This document shows, piece by piece, positions 54,265-63,784 of a stretch of DNA of 64,000 nt (position 1 is its first letter; every line of letters starts with the position of its first letter). Position numbers and translations under genes: made by a program. The stretch is taken from contig NZ_CP036264.1 in NCBI RefSeq assembly GCF_008035925.1, positions 4,524,402 to 4,588,401 of the forward strand, read 5' to 3'. The stretch is from Stieleria maiorica. GTDB taxonomy: Bacteria > Planctomycetota > Planctomycetia > Pirellulales > Pirellulaceae. Under the pieces are notes generated by a model that was not told the origin of the DNA, did not search any database, and saw only the letters and a program-made list of their open reading frames with translations.

Positions 54265-55280
54265 GGTACCAGTTCAACCACACGCGCGTCGCGTCGATTG
54301 GCCAGAGAGCCCAGCAGTTTTGTGTCCAACTCCGGATTGACGAATCGAACACTGCCATCGACGAACGCAAAATGGACGCCGCCGGGGTGCCAGCTGCCGA
54401 ACGAAAACATATCGGCCATCACATCGTGCGGGCCGCTGGCCAGTCGCAATCCCGGTCCGGCAAGACGACACGATGCGGGCAGGTGATCGCCGTCGTAGGC
54501 CGGTGAGTCGACGGGGAACTGTCCCAAGCCGCTTGCGGGGATGAATTTTTCGCCGAACAAGAATGTGTTCGAGGTCCCGTCGCGAACCGATGCCATTCGG
54601 ATCCGATCCATCGGGCTGACCGCTTTGGCATCCTTGCAATTGGGCCGGACGCTGATGATGACGCCCGTTCCGTTGCCGCCGAAATAGAAATCCGTCGGCT
54701 CGCCGATCGCACCCGGCGTCAGGTCACCGTGGTTGCCTGCATAGTCACAGAGGGCTCCAGGGACATCCAGCGAAACGTCGACCGGACGCGGTGGAACGGG
54801 GCAGCCGCACGGCAGCCGACCTCCCCCGCCCATCATCGTCGTGCGCAAGCTGCGGGTGCCCAGCGGTTGGGTGCCACTGCGCCGCGACGGACAAAGAAAA
54901 ACGTCCGGGACGACCGTCCGCACGTTTTCAGCGTGTTGGTGCCAGGGCTTGGAGAAATCCCACTTTTGGGCCAGCGCGACCTGTTCCAAATACGGCATCA
55001 CACGGGCCAGCCAAGTCGGTGTTTCCAGTCCGCACTGGTCGGACGGAGCCGCGTCGGGCCGCGATTCATACCTCGCGGGCGGAAAATATCCAAATGCATC
55101 GTGATGCAGCTGTGTCGCAAGCGCAAGCTGCTTTACCCGATTGGAACAATCGGTCCGCCGGGCGGCTTCCCGTGCCGCCTGGACCGATGGCAGTAACAAT
55201 GACACCAGAATGCCGACGATTCCGATGACCACCAGCAATTCGATCAGCGTGAATGCTCGTCGAGAGCGAATTGGATTCAT
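54261..55280 (-). CDS. DUF1559 prepilin-like protein, regular type
   Basis: 339 residues. Short basic leader [44 protein letters not shown], with the F-T-L-x-E motif at residues 10-14, then [27 protein letters not shown] and a C-terminal [18 protein letters not shown]. Cys pairs are visible in the middle. Predicted to be exported and processed like a type IV prepilin; exact role unknown. Its ATG leader of eight residues is the normal form and a useful reference for the two unusual DUF1559 genes in this window. Confidence 0.9.
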   Translation of the reverse strand: MNPIRSRRAFTLIELLVVIGIVGILVSLLLPSVQAAREAARRTDCSNRVKQLALATQLHHDAFGYFPPARYESRPDAAPSDQCGLETPTWLARVMPYLEQVALAQKWDFSKPWHQHAENVRTVVPDVFLCPSRRSGTQPLGTRSLRTTMMGGGGRLPCGCPVPPRPVDVSLDVPGALCDYAGNHGDLTPGAIGEPTDFYFGGNGTGVIISVRPNCKDAKAVSPMDRIRMASVRDGTSNTFLFGEKFIPASGLGQFPVDSPAYDGDHLPASCRLAGPGLRLASGPHDVMADMFSFGSWHPGGVHFAFVDGSVRFVNPELDTKLLGSLANRRDARVVELVP

Positions 55281-55364
55281 GGTATAGCCTAGAGCTTTGT
55301 CGATTCGGAAGTCGGGTCCGTCCGTGGGGGGATTGTAATTAATCCGGAGCGGAATTGCGCAATC

Positions 55365-56927
55365 CTACGATGGATCTCGGAAACTTTGGACCCAGCGAGA
55401 ATTCGTCGCCAACAGCCCCCGCACGACCGAGCGCACTTCGTCAATCTCGAAAGGGTCGTGTTCCAACTCGTGCTCGAGCAGTTCAAGCTTTTTGCGGACC
55501 AGGTACCCCTGCATGCTCTGGTAGCGACGAACCTCGCCACGCCGCAGGAAGGTCCCGACCTCCAGCCGGCGACTCCATTCCTCCCAAACCGGAAGCCAAA
55601 ATAGGGCGTGATCGACATCGCCACTGTTGGCCGCCGAGAGACATTCGGCACGCGCGAGCGAGATTTCGTCCAGGCATTCATTCGGTGACGGATAGTAGGC
55701 GTAACAGGCGACGACGCTGAGCGCCACCAGTCCGGTCAACATCGTGCCGCCGATGACGCCGCGGGGCACGATGATGTCGAATCGTCGCCGCATGACCGGT
55801 TCCTCGTCGATCGGTGTCTTTGATGCCAGACGTGCTTCGTCGATCCCCACCGCTCGAGCAATGACGCCGATCAACGCGAATCCGGCCAGCACTGCCAGGG
55901 CGATCATGCCCGCGATGTCCGCCTGTTTGCCGACCGCGGAAACCGAACCGGCCCACAAATCGGTGTGATAGGCCGATAGCGGGTTGGCATAGATGTCGAA
56001 GGCATGTGTGTGCCCGGCCGGCTCAACCCCCGGCGGTACCAGCGGCTTGTTGATCCCATAGGAAATCCCGACCACGATCAGCAATAGCGTCGTCAACCAC
56101 ACGGCCGAAGATTTCCATCCGTAGTGTCGGGCGAACCAGAACGGAGTCGCCAGATTCAAGCCAGTCCCCAGGATCAACAGCGTGAATGCTGCGCCGGGTG
56201 AATTCGCATGCTGAAACATCATGCCGAGTTGGCTCATCGCCAGCATCGGTGTCGCGTAGATCGGGACCGCCACCGCCAACATCGTCAAAGGGGCCAACGG
56301 ATCGTCGCGTTCGACGCTGTGTTGCATCGCGCCATAGGGAAGCACCGCCGCCAACACGGCCAGTCCGGAAAGCGCCAAGAACGTCAGTGCGAGTGGTTTT
56401 CCGCTGGCATCGCGAGCCATCATCATGACCGACGCCGCCAATCGACGCGGGCCGATCAATCCCTGTTCGCTTGGCGGGTTGTCGTCCGCCCAGGGTGAAC
56501 CCTGGCGGCCGAAGGCGTCCCACAGCAATCCCAGTGCGGTGACGATGAACAGTGAACCGACGGCGAACAGGATGATCACCAGCGGACGACTGAGCGTCAG
56601 CCCGTACAGTAACGACAGCGGGTTGAACAGCGGTGCCGAGAGTGCGAAGGCCGACATCGCCCCCGGTTTCACGCCGGACTTTCGCATCTGGATCAAAATC
56701 GGAAGCACACCGATCGAACAGACCGGCAGCAACATTCCGATCAGCCACGATTGGGGCAGACTGCGGAGCGAGTCGCCGCCGAACAGTCGCCGCGTGCCGT
56801 CACGACCAACGTAGTAACGCAGGATCGCAGCGATCAGCAGTCCGACCAATAGTGTCGGCGAGGCGGCGATCAGACCTTGGGCGACACGTGTCAAACCGCC
56901 CAGTAACATTGCCGTGGGGGAGTTCAT
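55365..56927 (-). CDS. UPF0718/ArsP-type permease
   Basis: 520 residues with about ten helices in two sets. The first set (GLIAASPTLLVGLLIAAILRYYV) and LLPVCSIGVLPILIQMRKSGVKPG hold the family motif P-x-C-S-x-G-V-L-P, where the Cys may bind a metal or organoarsenical. The second set includes MLAVAVPIYATPMLAMSQLGMMFQHANSPGAAFTLLILGTGLNLATP. A C-terminal soluble stretch (about 400-520) with ECLDEISLARAECLSAA is unusual. Last gene of a five-gene overlapping operon, starting within the stop of the lipoprotein gene. Confidence 0.85.
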   Translation of the reverse strand: MNSPTAMLLGGLTRVAQGLIAASPTLLVGLLIAAILRYYVGRDGTRRLFGGDSLRSLPQSWLIGMLLPVCSIGVLPILIQMRKSGVKPGAMSAFALSAPLFNPLSLLYGLTLSRPLVIILFAVGSLFIVTALGLLWDAFGRQGSPWADDNPPSEQGLIGPRRLAASVMMMARDASGKPLALTFLALSGLAVLAAVLPYGAMQHSVERDDPLAPLTMLAVAVPIYATPMLAMSQLGMMFQHANSPGAAFTLLILGTGLNLATPFWFARHYGWKSSAVWLTTLLLIVVGISYGINKPLVPPGVEPAGHTHAFDIYANPLSAYHTDLWAGSVSAVGKQADIAGMIALAVLAGFALIGVIARAVGIDEARLASKTPIDEEPVMRRRFDIIVPRGVIGGTMLTGLVALSVVACYAYYPSPNECLDEISLARAECLSAANSGDVDHALFWLPVWEEWSRRLEVGTFLRRGEVRRYQSMQGYLVRKKLELLEHELEHDPFEIDEVRSVVRGLLATNSRWVQSFRDPS

Positions 56928-57370
56928 GGGGACGCTCCTTTCAACGAAGCCAATTGTTCGGTGGAGTTTGCCAGCGTTTGCTCGATCAAGTCACACAATG
57001 CCGCTGCTTGTTTGCGATTGGACTCGCTCCATTCGTTGCCGGCCGTGCGGAGATTCGCAGCCAAGGAGGCGGCGGCACTGTCGATCGGAATCCAGGCTTG
57101 TTCTGACAAGTCAGTGTCAGCCGCGATCTCGGGGATCCAATTGACGATGTCGGCAAGCTGGTCACGTTGCCGTTGAATCTCGGCGGGGTCCGAATCCGCG
57201 CCGTCAAGCCGATGTTGAATCTTCGCGACGGCGTCGGCCAGACCATCGGGCCAGTGCGCCGCGACTTCGTGATCGTGTTCGAAATGCGACGCCTTGGGAG
57301 CGTCGTCGCTGGTGCATCCGGCAAGGGTCGTGGTGATTGCCACCAACAGGACGAGAGTTCGGCACATCAT
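56924..57370 (-). CDS. Lipoprotein of unknown function
   Basis: 148 residues. TTTLAGCTSD is a lipobox. The mature part starts HFEHDHEVAAHWPDGLADAVAKI, a His-containing acidic stretch, and is mostly helical. Overlaps MoxR and the permease by ATGA at both ends, so it is translated as part of this operon. No family recognised. The EHDHE run might bind metal, matching the ArsP-like gene after it. Confidence 0.72.
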   Translation of the reverse strand: MMCRTLVLLVAITTTLAGCTSDDAPKASHFEHDHEVAAHWPDGLADAVAKIQHRLDGADSDPAEIQRQRDQLADIVNWIPEIAADTDLSEQAWIPIDSAAASLAANLRTAGNEWSESNRKQAAALCDLIEQTLANSTEQLASLKGASP

Positions 57371-58350
57371 TTGTACTCCGGTGCGGGAACCGTCTTCATG
57401 ATCCGATCGATCACCGCGTCGACCGATTCACCACGAGTCAACAATCGAACGGACAAGACGCTGTGGGCGACGTCTGCCACATCGGTCGGGGTCACGAAGT
57501 CACGCCCCTTCAACAGCGCCCAGGCCTGGCAAATCGCCTGCCAGTGCATCATGCCACGTGGACTGACGCCCAATTCCACCGCATCGTCGTCGCGGCTCGC
57601 TTCGGCCAGATCGATGATGTATTCGGCGACACGATGATGGACACGGACCGCTTGAGTTTGCCGTTGAAGCCCGTGCAGATCGTCAAGCGAAAGTGGCGAT
57701 GCGGTCGGCGGCGCGTTGCTCCCTTGCCCGTTCGCCGAATCGTGAACCTCTCGTTGCAGCAGGCGTCGTTGGGCATCGCGATCGGGATATCCCAGACGTA
57801 GCTTGATCGAAAACCGATCCAATTGGGCCTCGGGCAACGGATACGCGCCGTGTGAATCAATCGGGTTCTGCGTCGCGATCACAAAGAAGGTGGGCGACAG
57901 CGGCTGGGGAGTACCATCGATGGTGACCTGCCGTTCGGCCATTCCCTCCAGCAGAGCGCTTTGCGTTCGCGGCGTGGTCCGGTTCAGCTCGTCGGCCAAA
58001 AGCACGTCGGCAAACATCGGCCCCGGATGAAATTCGAACTCGCGCGTCTTCTGATTGAACATACTGAAGCCCGTGATGTCGGCCGGCATCAGGTCCGGCG
58101 TGCATTGCACGCGTGCCAGACGTCCGTGGATGGCTTCGGCGATCGCTTTGGCAAGCGTCGTTTTTCCGGTTCCCGGTAAATCGTCCAACAGCAAGTGTCC
58201 GCGCGAAAGCAGGCAGGCGATGACCAGGTCAATTTGGTCCTCTTTGCCAAACAGCACACTGCGGAGATAGCTTCGTATCGACGCGACGCCGGACGGGACG
58301 GGGGGACGGATCGGATGGTCGGAGAGTGTTGAGTCGGCGGTCAGATTCAT
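57367..58350 (-). CDS. MoxR-family AAA+ ATPase
   Basis: 327 residues. Walker A is LLDDLPGTGKTTLAKA (about residues 54-69), Walker B is VLLADELNRTTP, and sensor regions LLEGMAERQVTIDG and FFVIATQNPIDSHGAYPLPEAQLDRFSIKL follow. MoxR ATPases act as chaperones for VWA, DUF58 or transglutaminase partners; both of the last two are encoded directly upstream. Overlaps both neighbours by ATGA. Confidence 0.94.
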   Translation of the reverse strand: MNLTADSTLSDHPIRPPVPSGVASIRSYLRSVLFGKEDQIDLVIACLLSRGHLLLDDLPGTGKTTLAKAIAEAIHGRLARVQCTPDLMPADITGFSMFNQKTREFEFHPGPMFADVLLADELNRTTPRTQSALLEGMAERQVTIDGTPQPLSPTFFVIATQNPIDSHGAYPLPEAQLDRFSIKLRLGYPDRDAQRRLLQREVHDSANGQGSNAPPTASPLSLDDLHGLQRQTQAVRVHHRVAEYIIDLAEASRDDDAVELGVSPRGMMHWQAICQAWALLKGRDFVTPTDVADVAHSVLSVRLLTRGESVDAVIDRIMKTVPAPEYK

Positions 58351-60614
58351 GACGTCGCCTCCTTCGTGAGTGTGGTGATGGTTCGGACATGCAGCAAATC
58401 GACCAGCCGGGTTTCGGCTTTCATGGTCGTCTCGTCGACCTGCCCAAAGAACACGGTATCGGCGGAGTTTGCGAATTGGCGGGCCGCGTCAGCGATCATC
58501 GCGTCGGCGCGAGTGAGTTCTTCCAGCCAGACGCGTTGAGACTTACCGATCGGGCGGCGTTTTCCGGACAATCGAGCCCGCCACTCGATGATTTGAATTG
58601 CCAAACGGATGCGTCGACGGGGGCGAAGCGGCCGGCCGAATCTCCAAACGGCCGAGAGCATCCAGTCCATCCAAGTCAATCGCGTGAGATAGCCGACGGC
58701 CAGAACAAACGTTCCTATGAGAAAATACGGCCACGACGCCGCAGCAGATCGCCGGGCAAGCAATCCCCATGAAGGCGAATAAACGGGTGCCCGATACCCC
58801 GGTGTCGGTTCGATTTCGATCCAACGCCCATCGTCGAGTTGGACTTCCGCCCAAACGTGCACGTCCCGGGGCAAAACCGACGCATGACCGGCGGCAAAAT
58901 CGAAGGCATCAGGGCGCACGTAAAAGCCCGTGACCAGACGCGATGTCAATCCAAGTCGCCGCGCCAGCAACGCCGCCGTCGTGGCAAACAGATGATCGCC
59001 GCCGCGACGTGTCCGCAGAAACTGCTCGACCGACGTCGCCGTTTGTTCGACCGAGCGGTCGAGTGTGAACTCGTTGCGAAGTATCGCGACGCAGGCGTTC
59101 AATTGATCGGCCGGATGAGAGTGATGTGCGGTCGCGTTCCGGACCAATGCATCCAGGTCGGAGGCGGCCGACGGGGCAAGCCTGTCGTCGAGCTTCTCTA
59201 CTGGTCTGCTCGCCGATTTCGCGACCAGATGTGTTCGGATCTCGTCCTCCATCGTTTTGACGCTTGCCACGTGCACCACCGTCAGCGGAGGCACTTTCTC
59301 GCGGCCGGGCATATAAAAACTGCCGTCGCGGGAGATGCCGAAAAAGTCTTGCCGATCGATGTCTTTGATATGAACGCCAACGGTCATCATCGGCGCAGGA
59401 ATCCGCTGGGAATCCAGTCGCAGAACCTTCAGCAATCCCACGGAGGTCGCGTCCGCGTTGGACCTCTGGAAGATGCGCATCACCGGATCGAAGAACCACG
59501 ACGCCCGATTGATGTCGACACGAGTGAGCGCATCACGTTTCAGATCGGCCGACTGGCTCCAGTCGTGTCCGTCGAAGGTATCGTAGCGATGCATCGCCAG
59601 ACGGATTCCTGTCGGGCCATCCCACTGAACGACGCTGTCTTCGGAGGCGTCGTCGAAATGACGGTGCTTTTTTGGCGGCACCCGCTCGGTCGAAAACGTC
59701 CCGCCGCCCTGCTCGCTTTTCGCGGCCTGTTCGTGCGTCGGGATCATGTTCTCGTTTCCCATGGCCTGTCTGCGTTCCCATTTGTTTCGCAACTTCTTTG
59801 GCTCGCCGATCATGTCGTTAAACATGTCGAACAACGTCGACTCGGTCGATTCCAAGAACAGGTCCGAATCCACCGCGCCAAACGATTCAGCATGGTCCTT
59901 GGCCGCGATCGCGGCATCGCCGGTCCCCACGCCATCGCGTGCCGCCGGGTCGGACCACACGCTTCCGCCGCTGGCAGGCATGAAGCCCCCTGCCAACCGG
60001 TTGGATTTCCAGACGGCATCCTTGATGGAAAACACAGTGGCGCCCAGCACCAACACCATCATGACCAGAACCGTCGGTTGCAACGCCCAATGACGCTCGA
60101 CGGCGGCCGGCATCGCCAGATCCAGACGCTCCCAATGGTTCGCGACCAGATGCCAAACACAAATCAGGATCCAGAGCAACGGAAAGACGATGGCAAATCG
60201 ATCATCCGAAATCGATGCGCAGAACAATACCAGAAATCCGCTTAAGATTAACGCCAGCGATCGAATTCGGTCGGTCGTTGCGCTGGTCGCCATCGCAAGT
60301 GAAACGGCGCCGAATACCGTGAGCGCCGACATTTCAAAGGCGATCGGAGAACCAAAGGCACGTGCCACGATCGCAAACCCGATCGGTGTGCACCCCAGCA
60401 ACATGGCGGCGGGAATCACCAGGCGACTGAGTTTTTCCCGCGGACCGCTGCTCAATTGCACGACGATCGCAACAGCCGACACCGTCACTAGTGTGGCCAT
60501 TTCAGCGACAAACCACTGCCGCGATTCGACATAGAACCGCAGCGGAACAAGCGAGGCGATTGCAAGCAGCGCCAGCAAGAGCGTCTCGATTCGTTTACGC
60601 GACCAGGGTTGCAT
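58347..60614 (-). CDS. TgpA-like membrane protein with a transglutaminase-like domain lacking the catalytic triad
   Basis: 755 residues. N-terminal helix bundle (about residues 10-200) as in TgpA/DUF3488, an outer domain, then a transglutaminase-like fold. In the canonical fold a G-x-C-x-x-F-A motif precedes the H and D. Here it reads RGGDHLFATTA, giving D540 at the Cys position; the His is kept in DVHVWAEV (H586), and the last acid is E602 in WIEIEPTPGY in place of Asp. A further helix follows, then a cytoplasmic tail. Probably not a Cys-dependent enzyme. Start ATG 60614 overlaps the DUF58 gene end by 20 bases. Confidence 0.85.
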   Translation of the reverse strand: MQPWSRKRIETLLLALLAIASLVPLRFYVESRQWFVAEMATLVTVSAVAIVVQLSSGPREKLSRLVIPAAMLLGCTPIGFAIVARAFGSPIAFEMSALTVFGAVSLAMATSATTDRIRSLALILSGFLVLFCASISDDRFAIVFPLLWILICVWHLVANHWERLDLAMPAAVERHWALQPTVLVMMVLVLGATVFSIKDAVWKSNRLAGGFMPASGGSVWSDPAARDGVGTGDAAIAAKDHAESFGAVDSDLFLESTESTLFDMFNDMIGEPKKLRNKWERRQAMGNENMIPTHEQAAKSEQGGGTFSTERVPPKKHRHFDDASEDSVVQWDGPTGIRLAMHRYDTFDGHDWSQSADLKRDALTRVDINRASWFFDPVMRIFQRSNADATSVGLLKVLRLDSQRIPAPMMTVGVHIKDIDRQDFFGISRDGSFYMPGREKVPPLTVVHVASVKTMEDEIRTHLVAKSASRPVEKLDDRLAPSAASDLDALVRNATAHHSHPADQLNACVAILRNEFTLDRSVEQTATSVEQFLRTRRGGDHLFATTAALLARRLGLTSRLVTGFYVRPDAFDFAAGHASVLPRDVHVWAEVQLDDGRWIEIEPTPGYRAPVYSPSWGLLARRSAAASWPYFLIGTFVLAVGYLTRLTWMDWMLSAVWRFGRPLRPRRRIRLAIQIIEWRARLSGKRRPIGKSQRVWLEELTRADAMIADAARQFANSADTVFFGQVDETTMKAETRLVDLLHVRTITTLTKEATS

Positions 60615-61815
60615 CGCGCACCTCCGTCCAAAAGGCGAGACACTGTGTCGCCAAACCGCGATCACGACGAATCAAACGGTGGGTGTGACCGTCCGACAAG
60701 CGGCGATTTTGTGACGGGTCGCAAATGCAAACCGTGACATCGCCGCGGTTGTCTGACGAGATCGTGATCGAGGCATGACCGTGGACCGGGATCGCAGTCC
60801 GCGAATCGACGCCCCCATCGACCGGGACATCGGCCAGTGCGTCCATCATCTGGACGAACCCTTCCCAGCCACGTCGGACGGGGATTCGCCGGTTACCGAC
60901 GTGCACCTGCAACGGGACCGTAGATTGATGCAGATTCGCCATCACGCTGGCAGCGACGCGGATGCGGTCGGAGAGTTCCGCTGGATTTGCCGAGCGATGA
61001 TTCACGTCCAAAATCACGTGCACGCTGGGACATTGCGGGCCGCTCCGTTCGGTCACGACCAATTCACCCGACCGCGCCGTGGCGATCCAATTGACTTGAC
61101 GCAAACAATCTCCCTGGCGGTACTCTCGCACGCCAATAAAGTCCCCTGTACGCCCGACACGGTTGCCTTCCCCGGTTTCAGCGACTCGACGTCCGGTCAT
61201 CGCGGTCTGGCCGGTGATCGGAAAGACCTTGGGCCACACGGTGATCGGGGAGAGATCGTTGAGTTTGCGTTTGGCCGTCCAGATTCCGAACGGGAACGAG
61301 CAGGTCAGCACCGCATCCCCATCGGGATAGCGGCCCCTCAATTGCGGTCGGATCGAGAATCGGTAGGTCGATGTCGCCAAGGACCGAACGAAGGCCAGCG
61401 CAACGGTGGGGACATCGGTGTGGTCGGCGGAGTGATTGGATCGATCCAAAAAACCTTCGATCGCGAGCCCCCAAACGGGTAGCGGCAGACGATTGCGAAC
61501 CGCCAATCGCAACTCACACGATTCATCTTCGTGAACCTGACGCTGCGCGGCAGTCAAGGAACACGTGACGACCCGAACGGCGATCGCCGGCCAGAGCATC
61601 CCGATCGCGATCACGGTGGCAAGCGTCACCGCCATGGTCCATCCGATCGGCGCAAAATACATGCCGACAATCACGCTGGCCACGGTCGCCAAGACGAACC
61701 ACCCGACCGGCTCTTTCAACCAATAAACAAAACGATTAGCCCAGGGACAAAAGTCGGTCGTCAACAAACGGACGGCCCAACGCTTGTCCTCGGGCGCGCC
61801 ATGGACGATCGCCAT
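60595..61815 (-). CDS. DUF58-domain protein (VWA-like) with two N-terminal helices
   Basis: 406 residues. Two hydrophobic helices (WFVLATVASVIVGMYF and WTMAVTLATVIAIGMLWPAIAV) lead to a membrane-anchored domain. GDFIGVREYRQGDCLRQVNWIATARSGELVVTERSG is the DUF58 hallmark. DUF58, MoxR and TgpA-like genes are often together in bacteria. It heads the operon, ATG start; the Cys/His-rich gene ends 55 bases before it. Likely partner for MoxR ATPase. Confidence 0.9.
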   Translation of the reverse strand: MAIVHGAPEDKRWAVRLLTTDFCPWANRFVYWLKEPVGWFVLATVASVIVGMYFAPIGWTMAVTLATVIAIGMLWPAIAVRVVTCSLTAAQRQVHEDESCELRLAVRNRLPLPVWGLAIEGFLDRSNHSADHTDVPTVALAFVRSLATSTYRFSIRPQLRGRYPDGDAVLTCSFPFGIWTAKRKLNDLSPITVWPKVFPITGQTAMTGRRVAETGEGNRVGRTGDFIGVREYRQGDCLRQVNWIATARSGELVVTERSGPQCPSVHVILDVNHRSANPAELSDRIRVAASVMANLHQSTVPLQVHVGNRRIPVRRGWEGFVQMMDALADVPVDGGVDSRTAIPVHGHASITISSDNRGDVTVCICDPSQNRRLSDGHTHRLIRRDRGLATQCLAFWTEVRDATLVA

Positions 61816-61870
61816 GAGTGCGCACCTCGGGTACGAAGCAATGAACGGGGAGATAGAAGCGAGAAGTCAT

Positions 61871-62410
61871 CTAGACTCGTGGCGGTCCCCGTACCGAGAT
61901 GCTACGACAAAGACGTTCAACCGCGCGGACCGTTTTTCGAACGTGAACCGAAGTCTGCACCGAGATTTCGGGTGCGAGCGCCGTCGGTTGGACAATGAAG
62001 GCTGCGTGTCGTGACGCAAAGAAACTCTGACAGACGCTGCACCGATCCGAATCATGACCGTCCGGGCAACCGTGATCACTGCCGTCGGTGTGTGCCTCCG
62101 GCGTCCGCTCTGTCGTGCACGAGGAACTTGAATGGTGAGCGTGCGATGCCCCATCGGCGTGTGAGTGGTGGCAACAAGCGTGCCGCGGTGATTCAGGCCG
62201 TGTGGCTTCGACTTCAATCCGCTGGCAACACGCGTGGTTTGCCTCCACGCAACCGACGTGCGTCCAGCCGGCAAGGTTGCCGATCAGCAACGATGCGATG
62301 CACAGGTAAACGCAGCTATGGCGGAGCAGAAACAAAGCCTGGTTCAACCACAAAATCGAAGAAGAAAACCCGCCGACGAGACGAGTCGCCGGCGGTGACG
62401 CCACCTGCAA
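61871..62410 (-). CDS. Cysteine- and histidine-rich protein of unknown function
   Basis: About 179 residues from a TTG; start uncertain, with several in-frame GTG/TTG choices. A hydrophobic stretch (CVYLCIASLLIGNLAG) near the N-terminus suggests membrane anchoring or export. Then CVEANHACCQRIEVE, ACCHHSHADGASHAHHSS and DHGCPDGHDSDRCSVCQSFF give over twenty Cys/His in 90 residues. CSVCQSF resembles motifs in small metal-linked proteins such as DUF2946, but I cannot confirm it. It is read in the same direction as, and 55 bases before, the DUF58-MoxR-permease operon. Confidence 0.62.
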   Translation of the reverse strand: MQVASPPATRLVGGFSSSILWLNQALFLLRHSCVYLCIASLLIGNLAGWTHVGCVEANHACCQRIEVEATRPESPRHACCHHSHADGASHAHHSSSSCTTERTPEAHTDGSDHGCPDGHDSDRCSVCQSFFASRHAAFIVQPTALAPEISVQTSVHVRKTVRAVERLCRSISVRGPPRV

Positions 62411-62920
62411 TCCGAACGCGGCACATGATCAAGTTTCATCGCACTGGTACGGGCGGTCAATGCGTTGGGTTCAGGAACACACGAGCCTACGCGAAATCTT
62501 CATTGCAAAAATGATTCCCGAGGACGCACATCATTGGTCATTCGCGACCCTTCGCCATCATACACGGTATTATTCTGCAATGCACTATCGATTTGCATCC
62601 GCAAGCGGTGTGCATCCGCAATGATTGGCTGCAATGCGAGCGACATCGTTCGGATCGCGCACGGGGCCCCTCCTGTGGAGGAGGACAGGTAAGTTGATGG
62701 AGGTCATTTTCCTGCCTCCGAAATCTTCCTACCGCTCCTCCCGGATACTTCATCCGGGGTTGTCGGCCGGATTCAGCAGATGGGGGGCAGAATGATGGGG
62801 GGCAGAATGATGTTGCGGGCGAGGGCTTGCGCCAGACGGCTGAATTAGCAATACGATTCACGTTCCGAGTTATGAAGCGAGGAGCGGGCGTGGCATCGCC
62901 GATGCCGATGGCGTTTTCCG
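62411..62920. other. 510-base gap with tandem and dispersed repeats
   Basis: No gene called. A minus-strand frame at 62538-62975 is open but made partly of the repeat. Holds two exact 15-base units at 62780-62809. A promoter for the Cys/His-rich gene and the operon should lie near 62420-62500, but I see no clear one. Confidence 0.4.
62780..62812. repeat. Tandem repeat of ATGGGGGGCAGAATG
   Basis: Two perfect 15-base units (62780-62794, 62795-62809) and the start of a third (ATG). Related on the other strand to 35319-35353. Confidence 0.85.
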
Positions 62921-63394
62921 CTACCGCTTGAATGCCCGTTGCATCAGGTAGTTGGTCATTTGAACGCCCCGACACTGGACGGTTTGCTCGCGGGCGACTT
63001 CGAACCCCACGGACAGAAAGAATGGCTTGGCGGTGATGCTCGACTCCGTCGTCATTCGATAGATTTCGTTGTCGGTTGCGTCTTGGAACAGACGTTCGAC
63101 CAACCGCCGTGCGATTCCCAATCGTTGATGGTCTGCGGAGACAAAGAGACGGTCGAGATGCCCTTGGCGGGTCATGTCCGTGAATCCGACGATCTGTGAT
63201 CCCTCAACCGCGACATACGCGAAACGATCGTCGAATCGGTCCGCCCATTGGTCACCATTGATCAATGACGGAGCCCAAGCGTCGATCTGCTCCGACGAAT
63301 AATCGCGAACATTGATCCGGTGAACCGTCTCATGAAACAATTGCAGACAGGCATCGGTATCGGTCCGTGCCAGTTCTCGTAAACTGATCGTCAT
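62921..63394 (-). CDS. GNAT-family N-acetyltransferase
   Basis: 157 residues. GHLDRLFVSADHQRLGIARRLVERLF is the acetyl-CoA-binding V/I-x-x-x-Q/R-x-x-G-x-G/A loop with a Q-R-L-G-I-A-R variant. RELARTDTDACLQLF at the start and FFLSVGFEVAREQTVQ near the end complete the fold. Substrate unknown. Divergent from the CsaA-like gene with a 44-base gap. Confidence 0.86.
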   Translation of the reverse strand: MTISLRELARTDTDACLQLFHETVHRINVRDYSSEQIDAWAPSLINGDQWADRFDDRFAYVAVEGSQIVGFTDMTRQGHLDRLFVSADHQRLGIARRLVERLFQDATDNEIYRMTTESSITAKPFFLSVGFEVAREQTVQCRGVQMTNYLMQRAFKR

Positions 63395-63438
63395 TGTGAC
63401 TCCTGCAAGATTTCTCCCCGATCATCGGTTTTTCGCCA

Positions 63439-63777
63439 ATGGGCGTCATCACCTGGCAAGAATTTGAAAACGTTGACCTGCGTGCCGGCACGATCACCTC
63501 GGTGGACGATTTTCCGCAGGCTCGAAAGCCGGCCTATAAGATCCGAGCCGATTTCGGACCGGATCTGGGAACGAAGCAAACCAGTGCCCAGGTGACCGCA
63601 AACTATTCCAAAGAGGACCTGCTTGGGCGCCAGATCATCGCGGTGGTGAACTTTCCCGCCAAGCAGATCGGTCCCTTCATGTCCGAATTTCTGTTGGTCG
63701 GATTCTACCGCGAAGATGGATCGGTCGTGCTGGCAGTTCCGGAGCGTGGCGTTCCCAACGGTGCAAAACTGGCATGA
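63439..63777 (+). CDS. csaA: CsaA-like tRNA-binding protein
   Basis: 112 residues, the length of Csa[30 protein letters not shown] is the OB-fold tRNA-binding domain start (also found in MetRS C-termini), followed by [36 protein letters not shown]. In other bacteria CsaA binds unfolded proteins or tRNA. ATG start, no signal peptide. Confidence 0.9.
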   Translation: MGVITWQEFENVDLRAGTITSVDDFPQARKPAYKIRADFGPDLGTKQTSAQVTANYSKEDLLGRQIIAVVNFPAKQIGPFMSEFLLVGFYREDGSVVLAVPERGVPNGAKLA

Positions 63778-63784
63778 CACTATT

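Noticed and set aside
62538-62975. 145-codon minus-strand frame
   Set aside because: Overlaps the GNAT gene end and the 15-base tandem repeat (FCPPSFCPPS peptide); reads as repeat.
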